From Bacillota bacterium (GTDB taxonomy: Bacteria > Bacillota > Dethiobacteria > DTU022), in contig JAUWPV010000014.1 of the NCBI GenBank assembly GCA_030611385.1, positions 1 to 44,246 on the forward strand: 44,246 bases of DNA. Direction: 5' to 3'. This document shows positions 31,924 through 41,106 of this stretch, one piece after another. How positions within the stretch are numbered: the stretch's first letter is position 1; each line of letters begins with the position of its first letter. A model generated the notes under the pieces. It saw only the letters and a program-made list of their open reading frames with translations. It did no database searches and had not been told where the DNA came from. The position numbers were made by a program, and so were the translations under genes.

Positions 31924-33786
31924 ATGTCGGGCTGTCATGGAAAATTACTCAGAGTTAATCTTACAGAAGGTACTGTCTCCGAGGAAGTAATTCCGGAAAG
32001 TATGCACAAAAAATACCTCGGTGGAGCCGGATTGGCTACAAAGTATCTATGGGATGAAGTACCAAAAGGGGCTGACCCTCTCGGTCCTGAAAACCGGCTG
32101 ATTTTTATGGCCGGCAGTTTAACAGGCGTAATTGCGCCGAGTACCGGTCGTTATAGTGTTGTGGCTAAATCACCACAGACCGGTATCTGGGGCCAGGCCA
32201 ATTCAGGCGGACGCTGGGGAGTTAATTTCAAGAAATGTGGTTATGACGGAATTATTTTTGAAGGAGTTTCACCTGAACCCGTTTACCTGGTTGTAGAAGA
32301 TAATAAGGCTGAACTGAAAGATGCCACACATCTCTGGGGTGTTAACGTATCTGAAACAACAAAGCAAATCAGAGGCGACCTGGGTGAGCGGTATAGCGTT
32401 GCCTGTATCGGTCAGGCCGGAGAAAAGCTGGTTAAATATGCGGCAATCATGAATGAATTTCACCGCGCGGCCGGACGCTGTGGTCTCGGTGCGGTAATGG
32501 GTTCAAAAAATTTGAAGGCGATTGCAGTCCGGGGCAGTCAAAAAACACCAATCAAGGAGCCGGAAGAATTTAAGGCCCATTCAAGGAAGCAGTATGAGCT
32601 GATGGACGAGTCGATGATGAAGATGGCCATGCAAGCCTTCGGCACCAGTGTCGTCCTCGATCTGGTTAACGTGCGCGGTGGATTTCCGACTCGTAACTGG
32701 CAAAGCGGTGTATTCGAGCTATCCGAAGATATTAACGGGCCAGCCATTTCCGATAAAATACTGACCAGAAACGTGGCCTGTTTTGCTTGTCCGATAGCCT
32801 GTGGGCGTGGCACTGAAATCAAGGAAGGTAAATACGCCGGCAATAAAGGAGAAGGGCCGGAATATGAAACTGTAGGTACTTTCGGTGGAATGTGTTACGT
32901 TAACGATCTGGAAGCGATTACCATGGCCGGCTATCTTTGTAACGAATACGGCATCGATACTATTTCTGCCGGTAGCACAATCGCTTTTGCCATGGAATGC
33001 TACGAAAAGGGCATCCTGACCAGAAATGATACCGGTGGTCTGGATATCAACTTCGGCGATGCCGATATTATAGTTGATTTGGTCCATCTGATCGCACGGC
33101 GAGAAGGTTTTGGAGACATGCTGGCTGAAGGGTCGATGCGTATGGCCGCTAAGTTGGGACAGGGCAGCGATCATTTTGCGATGCATGTCAAAGGACTTGA
33201 ACTGCCCGCTTACGACAGCCGCGCAGTACAGATGACCGGTTTGACTTACGCTACAGCCAACCGTGGCGGAGATCATGTCACCGCTTATGTCCAGGGCCCC
33301 ACTTTTTCTGATGTGCCGTTTTTGATAGTTGAAGACAGTGAAATCAAAGATCCCTTTGTGGCCGATCCCGATGAAGTGAAAGTAGCCCGCGACCTGGAGG
33401 ATATGCTGGTTACCTTCGATTGCGTTGGCGCCTGCAAATTTATGGGCTTATGCCTTAACGCCGATGATTGGGTAAGGTTGGTCAACCTGGTCACTGGTTG
33501 GGATCTGAGCACCGCCGACTACAAAATGGCCGGTGAAAGAGTCTACAATTTGGCCCGCGCTTACAGTAACCGGGAAGGGCTGACCGCAGCCGGTGATACC
33601 CTGCCGAAGCGCCTTTTGGAAGAACCTTTACCGGATGGTCCGGCAAAGGGCCATGTCAACGAACTGCCGATTCTGCTCGCGGCCTACTACAGTTTGCGCG
33701 AATGGGACCCGAAAACCGGTAAACCGACACCTGGAAAACTGCGCGAACTCGGCCTGGAAGATATCATTCCGGTAATCTGGGAATAA
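31924..33786 (+). CDS. aor: Tungsten-type aldehyde:ferredoxin oxidoreductase
   Basis: 620 residues from the ATG at 31924 (GTGGAGGTG upstream); an in-frame start at 31888 lacks support. The N-terminus GKLLRVNLTEGTVSEE, the pterin-binding SGGRWGVNFKKCGYDGIIFE and the [4Fe-4S] ligands CFACPIACGRG (about residue 289) with a fourth Cys in CVGACKFMGLC (about 505) define the AOR family. It oxidises aldehydes to acids, or reduces acids, with ferredoxin, using a tungsto-bispterin cofactor in the cytoplasm. It is followed at 17 bases by an acyl-CoA synthetase and then by a MoaD-like protein, an arrangement suggesting conversion of aldehydes to acyl-CoA with dedicated cofactor assembly. Confidence 0.92.
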   Translation: MSGCHGKLLRVNLTEGTVSEEVIPESMHKKYLGGAGLATKYLWDEVPKGADPLGPENRLIFMAGSLTGVIAPSTGRYSVVAKSPQTGIWGQANSGGRWGVNFKKCGYDGIIFEGVSPEPVYLVVEDNKAELKDATHLWGVNVSETTKQIRGDLGERYSVACIGQAGEKLVKYAAIMNEFHRAAGRCGLGAVMGSKNLKAIAVRGSQKTPIKEPEEFKAHSRKQYELMDESMMKMAMQAFGTSVVLDLVNVRGGFPTRNWQSGVFELSEDINGPAISDKILTRNVACFACPIACGRGTEIKEGKYAGNKGEGPEYETVGTFGGMCYVNDLEAITMAGYLCNEYGIDTISAGSTIAFAMECYEKGILTRNDTGGLDINFGDADIIVDLVHLIARREGFGDMLAEGSMRMAAKLGQGSDHFAMHVKGLELPAYDSRAVQMTGLTYATANRGGDHVTAYVQGPTFSDVPFLIVEDSEIKDPFVADPDEVKVARDLEDMLVTFDCVGACKFMGLCLNADDWVRLVNLVTGWDLSTADYKMAGERVYNLARAYSNREGLTAAGDTLPKRLLEEPLPDGPAKGHVNELPILLAAYYSLREWDPKTGKPTPGKLRELGLEDIIPVIWE

Positions 33787-33803
33787 CAAGGGAGGATGTG
33801 TCT

Positions 33804-35501
33804 GTGACTGATCTGGAAGAGAAGAGACCCTGGCTGAAGAGTTACCGGTTGGGCCCCTATAAACTGGCCCACAGTCTTGAACCTTATCCTGAGGAGCCGC
33901 TGTTTTCATTCCTCGACCAATCGGCGGAGAAATATCCTACTGCCACAGCGATCGACTATTTTGGCTTGCGTACCAGCTACCGCGAACTGAAGCAATATGC
34001 CGACAGCCTCGCCGCTGCCCTGGCCGGTTTCAGTGTTAGTAAGGGTGACAAGGTCGCCACGATTTTGCCGACCTGCCCGCAGTACATAATTGCCAACTTC
34101 GCTATCCTTAAAACCGGTGCCGTTCATGTGCCCTGCAGCATCCTGCACAAAGAGAGGGAACTGGAATTCGAGATTGGTGAAGCGGGTGCGGAAACGGTTA
34201 TCTGCCTGGAGGAGCAGCTGGAGAGAGTGCGTAGTATTCAACCAAAAACGAAGCTAAAGCAGATCATTGTTACCTCCCTCACTGACTATACCCCGGCTGA
34301 ATCTGAGAAGCAGGTGGCACCGGCTGGAGCGCATCGTTTCAAAGTTTTGATTGAAACACACGAACCGATCCCCCCTGTAGTTGATATCAACCCGCGGGAA
34401 GACCTTGCGTACCTGGCCTTTACCGGTGGTGCCACCGGTGTGCCCAAGGGGGTTATGCTGACCCATTTTAACCGCTATACCAATACCCTGCAGGCGATGC
34501 CCTGGGCTATGGCCAGCCTGGAAAAGTCGATCCGCGGCAAAGCTTCCGTCTGTATTGGTGTGCCCCTTTTCCACTCTTACGGTGACTCCAGCGTACTATT
34601 CGGTGTTTACTGGGGTTTGCGTATGATCCTGGTCCAGGACCCGCGCGATACCGACTATATCGTGAAAATGCTGGTCGAAAACCGCCCCTTTATGGCGGCC
34701 CTGGTACCAACCCAGTTGATGAAATTGCGGGAAAAGGATCTGCCACGCATGCAAACTCAGATTGTTTCCGGCGCTTCACACCTGCCGGTAGATGTACGGG
34801 AAAGTATTTCAGACAAGATCAAAATGCCAATATCTGAGGGTTATGGGCTAACTGAAACCAGCCCGGCGACCCACCTGGATCTGACCGGTTTTTCGAAGAT
34901 CACCGGCTTTGCCGCCAAGCAGAAATACAGCATCGGCCTGCCGGTACCGGATACCGATGTCAAGCTGGTTGATGAAGAAACCGGCAAAGAAAGCCCGCCT
35001 GGTGAACCGGGGCATATGTATATCAAAGGGCCGCAGGTAATGAAAGGTTACTGGCCCGAGGCGGGCAGCGGCTTGGTTGATGGTTGGCTGCCGACTGGCG
35101 ATATTGCCCGCATGGATGAGGACGGTTATTTTTATATTGTCGACCGGATCAAGGATATGGCCAATGTATCCGGCTACAAGGTTTACACCTGCACTATTGA
35201 CGATATTTTGCACCAGCATCACGCTGTCTCGATGGCGGTGGCGATCGGTGTGCCCGACCCCGAACGTGAAGGCAGTGAAAGGATCAAAGCTTTTGTTGTG
35301 CTGAAGGAAGAATACCGCGGAAAAATCTCTGCAGAGGAAATCATTGAATTTTGCCGGGACAAGTGCACCTCCTATGCTGTGCCCCGCACAGTTGAGTTTC
35401 GAGACAACCTGCCCTTTACCGTAACCGAAAAGATCTTCAAGCGACAGCTGCGTGAAGAAGAAATTCAAAAAATGCAAAAACAAAGAGGTACTATTGCATG
35501 A
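33804..35501 (+). CDS. AMP-forming acyl-CoA synthetase
   Basis: 565 residues from the GTG at 33804, which has GGGAGG with 8-base spacing; the GTG at 33798 is too close to the site. The adenylation P-loop reads LAYLAFTGGATGVPKGVML (about residue 195; SGGTTG-type with an Ala), followed by SEGYGLTETSPATH and the hinge TGDIARMDEDGYFYIVDRIK. The C-terminal lysine segment is FTVTEKIFKRQL. It is shorter than the other ligase in the window and of the medium-chain/aryl type. Lying between AOR and MoaD, it would turn the acid product of AOR into a CoA thioester. Confidence 0.9.
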   Translation: MTDLEEKRPWLKSYRLGPYKLAHSLEPYPEEPLFSFLDQSAEKYPTATAIDYFGLRTSYRELKQYADSLAAALAGFSVSKGDKVATILPTCPQYIIANFAILKTGAVHVPCSILHKERELEFEIGEAGAETVICLEEQLERVRSIQPKTKLKQIIVTSLTDYTPAESEKQVAPAGAHRFKVLIETHEPIPPVVDINPREDLAYLAFTGGATGVPKGVMLTHFNRYTNTLQAMPWAMASLEKSIRGKASVCIGVPLFHSYGDSSVLFGVYWGLRMILVQDPRDTDYIVKMLVENRPFMAALVPTQLMKLREKDLPRMQTQIVSGASHLPVDVRESISDKIKMPISEGYGLTETSPATHLDLTGFSKITGFAAKQKYSIGLPVPDTDVKLVDEETGKESPPGEPGHMYIKGPQVMKGYWPEAGSGLVDGWLPTGDIARMDEDGYFYIVDRIKDMANVSGYKVYTCTIDDILHQHHAVSMAVAIGVPDPEREGSERIKAFVVLKEEYRGKISAEEIIEFCRDKCTSYAVPRTVEFRDNLPFTVTEKIFKRQLREEEIQKMQKQRGTIA

Positions 35502-35797
35502 AGGTAGTGGTAAAGCCTTTTCTGTTTCTGAGAAAAGTGCTGGGCTTTATCGAGATCGAGCTGGAGCTGCCAGTTGGTGCAACTGTGCATGATTTGCTGA
35601 AGATCTTGCGTGGTCAGTACGGCCTTCCGGAGGAGATTGAACTTGCCCAGGGGAACCTTATGCTTTTTGATGGTGAAGAGCCAACCGGTCTGACTATATT
35701 AGTTGAAGGCCGCAATATCAGGCAGTTGCAAGGATTGGAATCGCTTTTAAATGAGGGTTCCGCGGTCACGATATTTCCTCCTTCGGCGGGCGGCTAA
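35498..35797 (+). CDS. MoaD/ThiS-like ubiquitin-fold sulfur carrier
   Basis: 99 residues ending in FPPSAGG; the C-terminal Gly-Gly is the site adenylated and thiocarboxylated in MoaD. It overlaps the acyl-CoA synthetase stop by four bases (ATGA), so translation is coupled. MoaD-like proteins next to AOR genes supply sulfur for the dithiolene of the tungstopterin. A second general moaD is expected elsewhere in the genome. Confidence 0.9.
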   Translation: MKVVVKPFLFLRKVLGFIEIELELPVGATVHDLLKILRGQYGLPEEIELAQGNLMLFDGEEPTGLTILVEGRNIRQLQGLESLLNEGSAVTIFPPSAGG

Positions 35798-35860
35798 TCC
35801 AAAATAAACTACCCTGCATGGTTCTGAACGAACGATAAAGATAACAGCAGTTGGGTTATC

Positions 35861-35914
35861 ATAATTAACAGGAATCTGCTCGCACCGGAACAGTTTCCTG
35901 TTAATTATTTTTAT
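35861..35914 (+). terminator. Strong rho-independent terminator after the AOR operon
   Basis: ATAATTAACAGGAA (35861-35874) pairs perfectly over 14 bp with TTCCTGTTAATTAT (35895-35908), and CTG/CAG pair inside the loop. T-rich sequence (TTTTATT) follows. The AT-rich stem foot would give some termination in the other direction too. Confidence 0.85.
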
Positions 35915-35976
35915 TGATTATCGGGCGATTAAGCAAACATGTTTAGTTTCATGCCTGAAGAGTAATCATATGGCTG

Positions 35977-35985
35977 TGATATAAT
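35977..35985 (+). promoter_or_regulatory. Extended -10 promoter candidate for the PBP gene
   Basis: TGATATAAT contains a perfect TATAAT (35980-35985) preceded by TGN. The -35 region (around 35956-35962) is weak, which an extended -10 can compensate. It lies about 125 bases before the GTG start of the penicillin-binding protein gene and after a strong terminator. Confidence 0.52.
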
Positions 35986-36110
35986 CAAGCTGTAAAAAAT
36001 TCATTTATAGAGCTTTACTTCTATAGATAACAAACTGAAAATAAGATCGTCATAAAATTATTTTTGTTTTTCTGCTAGATCTTCTATTGGGCAGGGAGGC
36101 TTTAAGCGGG

Positions 36111-38531
36111 GTGATAGAAAAAAAGGCACCGATCAATTATAAAATTGACAGGTCCATGGCAAATCAGGGCCGGAAATATGGTTTTGTCACCACCTTGTTG
36201 AAAGGTCTTTTTATTCTGTTCATCATATTATTTGTTGTGGTTGGTGGAACGGCAGCAGTTGTCGTGGTCCATTACGTTAACGAAGCTCCACCTTTTGATC
36301 CATTGCAGTTAGCAACAGTGGAGACATCTTATATCTATGACAGCAATGGTGATGAGATAACTGTTCTTCATGATGAACAGAACCGTATAGTGGTCAGTTT
36401 AAACGATATACCTGAACAAGTGCGTCAGGCTTTTATAGCTATCGAGGATGAGCGGTTTTACAAGCACTTCGGTTTTGATATTGTTGGCAGTTTACGGGCT
36501 GCGTATGTCAATTTTCGGGCCGGCACCATTGTTCAGGGAGCAAGTACGATTACCCAACAACTGGCTCAGAATGCTTTTTTGACTACTGAAACCACCTACA
36601 AACGCAAGATTCAGGAAATTTGGCTGGCTGTTCAGCTTGAGCGTAGTTATGGCAAAGAAGAGATTCTTGAGCTCTACTTAAACCGGATCTACTTTGGCAA
36701 CGGAGGTTATGGCCTGGAAGCGGCTGCCCAGGTCTATTTTGGGAAAAGTGTCGGAGATTTAGATCTAGCTGAGGCGGCGATGCTGGCCGGGATCGTGCGA
36801 TCACCGAACAATTATAATCCGATTAATAATGAAGCGGCTGCAAAAGCGCGTATGCAAACAGTACTTTCAAACATGGTAAGGCTTGGCTCTATCACAGAAT
36901 CACAATATCGGCAGGCTCTGCAGCAGGAACTTATTTACGCTGAGCTGCCCGATCCAGACTATCCCTATCCCCACTTTGTCGACTATGTGGTTCACCATGA
37001 ACTGATTCAAATTTTAAGTGCGATTCCCTCAATCGGTTCCGTGGAGGAAGCTTACCGGGTCATTTACAACGGCGGCCTGCGTATTTATACAACCCTTGAA
37101 CCGCCACTGCAGAGTCATGTCGAAGGAGTTCTGAGCCGGGCTGACCTTTATCCGACAACTATTTATTTAAATATGACGCGGGTCCGGGAAGCGATTACTG
37201 CCCTGCCAACTGGCCGTGATCTGACGTGGGCTCAACTGCAGGAGCTGGTTGATGAAGAAGGTGGAGTGCCTCAGCCACAGGCGGCGATTGTTGTCGCCGA
37301 CCCAACTACCGGTCGGATTAAAGCTTTGGGTGGGGGACGTGATTACCGTAAAAAAATCGACGAACTTTTACGCTTTGTTACCCTGCGCCAACCTGGGTCG
37401 GCGATAAAGCCGATTATTACTTATGCTCCCGCTTTTGAAGAGGGAGTTCTGGCTGGTGCCGGTTCTACTCTTGATGATTCACCTTTTACAGGGCCCCGGG
37501 GATGGCAGCCAAAAAACTTTGACAACCAATTCCGGGGGATGATTTCAGTCAGAGAAGCACTATTTTATTCCTACAATGTTCCGGCGGTCCGTGCATTTCA
37601 AGCTTTGGGGACGAGAGTTGGAGCTGGCTACGCTGAGCGGATGGGTATTTCGACTATCGATCCTGCCGAGATCGATAACCTGGCCTTAACTCTCGGCGGT
37701 TTTACCTACGGCGTCAGCGCTATCGATATGGCTCAGGCTTACAGCGTACTGGCTAATGATGGGGTCAGGGTTGACCTCTATGCTGTAGAAAAGATTGAAG
37801 ACCGGCAGGGCACAGTGATTTATGAACAACAAATTAATCCGAAACAGGTATTAAGCCCGCAAGCCGCTTTTATCGTTAATGATATATTGCAGGATTTTGT
37901 TAGCAAGTATCTCGGTCGAGCCCTGCAGATAGATCGCCCGGTAGCCGCCAAAACCGGCACTACAGAAAACTGGAAAGATGTTTACCTGGTCGCCTATACA
38001 CCCAACCTGGTTGCCTCATTCTGGATGGGCTATGATGAACCGAAAACAGGCGGCATTCAACAGGGCTGGCGCTATTCAACCGCTTTTTTGCGTGAAGTTT
38101 TTCTGGAAGCGTTTAAGACCCTGGAGATCAGGAGTTTTATGCGTCCGGGCGGGATAATCAGAATGGAGGTATGCACTGTTTCCGGTCTGCGGCCGAGTGC
38201 AATCTGTCGGGCTGCAGGCACAGTAGGCAGCGATTACTTTATTGAAAAACATGCTCCCCGGATGGTCTGTGACCTTCACATCGATTTCCCCCCTGATCCC
38301 GAAGAACCGGATGAAAATGAAGATGGCGAACTGCCGGATGACCCAGCTGAAGAAGAGCCTGATGATGGAGATATTCCCCCGGAGGACGGAGATGATCCCG
38401 CTATTCCTCCTGGGGATGAAGAAGAACCCAGCGATGAAGATTCAAACGGTCAGGGAGATGGTGATGATAATGGTCTCATTAATTGGTGGGAAGAAATATT
38501 AGGGAACGATTGGAGCCGAGATTTAAATTAA
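36111..38531 (+). CDS. Class A penicillin-binding protein (PBP1A type) with acidic C-terminal tail
   Basis: 806 residues from the GTG at 36111 (GGGAGG 11 bases upstream); a TTG at 36087 overlaps the site. One membrane anchor (about residues 24-50) is followed by the GT51 transglycosylase domain with catalytic Glu in AIEDERFYKHFGFD (about 112) and GASTITQQLAQNAF. The transpeptidase domain has SxxK in GSAIKPI (Ser about 430) and KTGTTENWKD (about 614). It polymerises and cross-links peptidoglycan outside the membrane. The last ~75 residues are a disordered Pro/Asp/Glu-rich tail (PDPEEPDENEDGE and on), with very few basic residues, ending in a short tryptophan-containing segment. It is monocistronic and convergent with the DapA-family gene, with 5 bases between stops. 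Confidence 0.93.
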   Translation: MIEKKAPINYKIDRSMANQGRKYGFVTTLLKGLFILFIILFVVVGGTAAVVVVHYVNEAPPFDPLQLATVETSYIYDSNGDEITVLHDEQNRIVVSLNDIPEQVRQAFIAIEDERFYKHFGFDIVGSLRAAYVNFRAGTIVQGASTITQQLAQNAFLTTETTYKRKIQEIWLAVQLERSYGKEEILELYLNRIYFGNGGYGLEAAAQVYFGKSVGDLDLAEAAMLAGIVRSPNNYNPINNEAAAKARMQTVLSNMVRLGSITESQYRQALQQELIYAELPDPDYPYPHFVDYVVHHELIQILSAIPSIGSVEEAYRVIYNGGLRIYTTLEPPLQSHVEGVLSRADLYPTTIYLNMTRVREAITALPTGRDLTWAQLQELVDEEGGVPQPQAAIVVADPTTGRIKALGGGRDYRKKIDELLRFVTLRQPGSAIKPIITYAPAFEEGVLAGAGSTLDDSPFTGPRGWQPKNFDNQFRGMISVREALFYSYNVPAVRAFQALGTRVGAGYAERMGISTIDPAEIDNLALTLGGFTYGVSAIDMAQAYSVLANDGVRVDLYAVEKIEDRQGTVIYEQQINPKQVLSPQAAFIVNDILQDFVSKYLGRALQIDRPVAAKTGTTENWKDVYLVAYTPNLVASFWMGYDEPKTGGIQQGWRYSTAFLREVFLEAFKTLEIRSFMRPGGIIRMEVCTVSGLRPSAICRAAGTVGSDYFIEKHAPRMVCDLHIDFPPDPEEPDENEDGELPDDPAEEEPDDGDIPPEDGDDPAIPPGDEEEPSDEDSNGQGDGDDNGLINWWEEILGNDWSRDLN

Positions 38532-38536
38532 AGAAA

Positions 38537-39418
38537 CTAAAGAAAACGGTTTCGCCGCATTATTTCTTTTAACTGCTCTGCTTCTTCAGCGGCGAGGGAC
38601 AAAAGCGGCAGACGGGGCGGTCCTCCATAAAGGCCGATCTGGTCAAGAGCCGCCTTCAATCCGGCGACTCCCCAGCGAGTAGTTACGGCATCGTTGATTT
38701 CGAGCAGGGAGAGCTGCATCTCTTTAGCCCTGTTGAGATCACCCTCGTCAAAGTGTTTTTGTATCTTTGCACATTCTTCAGGCATGATATTGGCCAAAGC
38801 CAGGGTGCCACCCACTGCTCCCAAAACCAGGGCAGGCAGAAGAAAATTGGCAGATCCGGCAAAAAGAGAAAAATCTTCAGCAGTATTGTCTATAATTTCA
38901 CCGATCTGGACTATGTTGCCCGAACTGTCCTTGATGCCCACTATGTTGGGGTGCTCAGAAAGTGCGCATACCAGTTTAGAACTCATGTTGAGGGCTGTAT
39001 TCCGGGGCATATTATAGAGTATTACCGGCAGGGATGAATTTTCGGCGATATGAAAATAATAGTTTTTCAAAAGATCGTCGTTCATACTGCCTTTAAAGTA
39101 GCTTGGGTTTAAGACCAAAACAGCATCGGCGCCGCAGTCTGCCGCCGCTTTGTTTAAACGCTCGGTTGCTTTTGCCGATTCACAGCCTGTGCCGGCAATT
39201 ACCTTTTTCCCGGTGGGTGCAAACTCCCGTACAAACGAAAAAAGTTTAACTTTTTCTTCCCAGTCCAGCAGAACCGCCTCTCCGTTTGTTCCGGCAACAA
39301 CCAGGCCTTGCAGAGAACTCTGCCCCCACCATTTAAGGTTGTCTCTTAAGGGAGGCCATTCTATTTCACCGTCTCTGTTAAAAGGGGTAGGAATAGGCGC
39401 ATAAATGCCGCGGAACAT
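38537..39418 (-). CDS. DapA-family (dihydrodipicolinate synthase/NAL superfamily) aldolase
   Basis: 293 residues from the ATG at 39418 (AGGTG 6 bases upstream). The N-terminal GIYAPIPTPFNRDGEIEW, the AGTNGEAVLLDWEEK pocket, the catalytic Tyr in VILYNMPRNTAL (about 134) and the Schiff-base Lys in VGIKDSSGN (about 163) are all present. The usual GTTGE motif reads GTNGE, which is more common in side branches of the family (sugar-acid or 2-keto-acid aldolases) than in biosynthetic DapA. It stands alone with no lysine-biosynthesis neighbours, so the substrate should be left open. Confidence 0.85.
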   Translation of the reverse strand: MFRGIYAPIPTPFNRDGEIEWPPLRDNLKWWGQSSLQGLVVAGTNGEAVLLDWEEKVKLFSFVREFAPTGKKVIAGTGCESAKATERLNKAAADCGADAVLVLNPSYFKGSMNDDLLKNYYFHIAENSSLPVILYNMPRNTALNMSSKLVCALSEHPNIVGIKDSSGNIVQIGEIIDNTAEDFSLFAGSANFLLPALVLGAVGGTLALANIMPEECAKIQKHFDEGDLNRAKEMQLSLLEINDAVTTRWGVAGLKAALDQIGLYGGPPRLPLLSLAAEEAEQLKEIMRRNRFL

Positions 39419-39621
39419 ATTAATCACCTAACTTGTTCAGTATTTGAACGAACTGATTGGTTTTAAATTTATATTAAAGAGGATTACCAATGAAATATCG
39501 TCAAGGCTGTATAAACTTCCCTGTTAAGCCCTGCAGTAATTATACACTAAAAACCCTACAATGGCAGCGTTGAATATGTTAAGATATGCTAGGATCGTTT
39601 GAAGGTATAAGGAGGTATACG

Positions 39622-39849
39622 ATGGATCACCCGATCGATGCGCTGGGAGATATATGTCCAATTCCTATTATTAAAATTGAAAAGAAGCTCAAGGAAGCGG
39701 GAATTTCGGATCGGATTATCCTTGAATCGGACCACACTTGTTCAACCTCCAGTGTTGTCAATCACTTTAAGAAAAAGTACGATTATCCGACTGAAGTGAT
39801 TACGGTTGATGAAGGCATATGGCATATTATTATAACTAAAACTTCATAA
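39622..39849 (+). CDS. TusA/SirA-like sulfur carrier protein
   Basis: 75 residues from the ATG at 39622 with AAGGAGGT upstream. The TusA motif is DICPIPIIKIEKKL, with the active Cys at about residue 12 in CPxP. A second Cys (HTCSTSSVV) lies in the position usual for this group. TusA-like proteins carry persulfide, and stand-alone forms paired with YeeE/YedE transporters move thiosulfate sulfur or take part in selenium metabolism. It sits 18 bases before the YedE-like gene, clearly in one operon. Confidence 0.9.
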   Translation: MDHPIDALGDICPIPIIKIEKKLKEAGISDRIILESDHTCSTSSVVNHFKKKYDYPTEVITVDEGIWHIIITKTS

Positions 39850-39867
39850 TTTATAAGGGATGATTTT

Positions 39868-41076
39868 TTGGCACTGTCTGCCGCATCAAATATTAGCTAC
39901 GGCAAAACACGTCAAATATACTGGAGTTTGCTTGTATTTGTTATTTATATATTATTCCTTGTGTTGATAAAAAATAATCGGGAAGCATCGGTGATAGCAT
40001 CCTTTGGTTTTATTTTTGGCTATATTCTTCAGCGCTCCCGGTTTTGTTTCGCAGCCGGTTTTCGTGATATTTTTATGATTCGCAATACGGCATTAACCAG
40101 GGCGATCCTGCTGCTTTTACTGCTGACGAGCATTGGTTTCTTTTTTATTCATCTGATCAGGGGTGGTCTTTTACCCAACAATGGCATTATCTATCCGGTT
40201 GGTCTGCATACCGTTGCTGGGGGTGTTATCTTTGGTTTCGGCCTGGTCATTGCCGGCAATTGCGTTTCCGGTTGCCTGATGAGAATGGGCGAAGGCTATA
40301 TTATGCAATGGTTTACTTTTGTTGGATTAATGATCGGTTCAGCCCTGGGAGCTTGGAACTTAGGATGGTGGGGTCCGCGGTTTATTGAAAATTCACCGAA
40401 GATTTTTTTACCGGACACTCTCGGTTGGTTCGTAACTCTTGCAGCATATATTATCCTGATTATTGTTCTCTATTTTTTCCTGTTCTGGTATGAATGTAGC
40501 ACTCTAAAAGGGATCTCATTATTTAGCTTTAGAAAGGAACCCCGATTTCCCCCTGCAAAATCTTTAGGTCAAATGCTTTTCACCGGTCGCAACTGGTCTT
40601 ATTCTTTTGGAGCTGTTGCTCTGTCTATAACAAACGTCATGACCTTATACATTTGGGGTAAACCTGCAGGGATAACCGGCGAGCTAACCCACCTTGCTGG
40701 TTGGCTGAGCTGTAGGGTTGGATTGTTGCCGTCTGACTGGTATTACTTCGAAAAGTTGATTTTTTTTGAAAGCAGACGCATTTACCTGGAACACCCCCTG
40801 CTATATCTATCTGCAGGTATTGTCATTGGTTCTTTTTTTGCGAGCCTGTTGCATCGTGAATTTCGGGTTCGTCACCCCAAATCTGCGAAATTTATCATTT
40901 CTGCATTGGTTGGCGGTATCCTGCTTGGTTACAGCTCAAGGGTGGCGATGGGATGTAACTTTGGTGGTTTTTGGGGTGGTATCAGTTCTTTTTCACTACA
41001 CGGATGGGTATTCGGAATATTTATTTTTGTTGGGGCCTATTTAGGTGGAAAGTTCTTCATGCGCTATTTAATCTAA
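39868..41076 (+). CDS. yedE: YeeE/YedE-family membrane transporter
   Basis: 402 residues from a TTG with AAGGGA 7 bases upstream, with roughly ten hydrophobic helices. The signature repeats are SRFCFAAGFRDIFM (about residue 57), VIAGNCVSGCLMRMGEGY (about 127) and MGCNFGGFWGGISSFSLHGW (about 355). Their Cys and Gly residues line the pathway in thiosulfate-type YeeE proteins. Family members paired with TusA-like proteins import thiosulfate; the YedE branch is associated with selenium metabolism. The presence of selenium-type genes in this window favours the latter, but the sequence alone cannot decide. Confidence 0.88.
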   Translation: MALSAASNISYGKTRQIYWSLLVFVIYILFLVLIKNNREASVIASFGFIFGYILQRSRFCFAAGFRDIFMIRNTALTRAILLLLLLTSIGFFFIHLIRGGLLPNNGIIYPVGLHTVAGGVIFGFGLVIAGNCVSGCLMRMGEGYIMQWFTFVGLMIGSALGAWNLGWWGPRFIENSPKIFLPDTLGWFVTLAAYIILIIVLYFFLFWYECSTLKGISLFSFRKEPRFPPAKSLGQMLFTGRNWSYSFGAVALSITNVMTLYIWGKPAGITGELTHLAGWLSCRVGLLPSDWYYFEKLIFFESRRIYLEHPLLYLSAGIVIGSFFASLLHREFRVRHPKSAKFIISALVGGILLGYSSRVAMGCNFGGFWGGISSFSLHGWVFGIFIFVGAYLGGKFFMRYLI

Positions 41077-41080
41077 AGAA

Positions 41081-41094
41081 GAAGCTCCGGCTTC
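41081..41094. terminator. Short hairpin between convergent yedE and lysR
   Basis: GAAGC-TCCG-GCTTC is a 5-bp stem with a compact loop in the 30-base gap between two convergent stop codons. It lacks a clear U-tract, so it is only a weak candidate for a shared terminator. Confidence 0.3.
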
Positions 41095-41106
41095 GCTGTC
41101 ATCTGT

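Larger units (their letters stand above)
35798..36110. other. Intergenic region between the AOR operon and the PBP gene
   Basis: This 313-base gap holds the terminator at 35861-35914 and an extended -10 promoter candidate at 35977-35985. After the promoter, the leader contains a small 6-bp inverted repeat (TATAGA and TCTATA, about 36007-36026). No coding frame is supported. Confidence 0.55.

Noticed and set aside
32719-33276. 185-codon minus-strand frame
   Set aside because: Antisense to the AOR gene, which is continuous and fully motif-supported there.
34848-35483. 211-codon minus-strand frame
   Set aside because: Antisense to the acyl-CoA synthetase gene, with no ribosome site and no domain.
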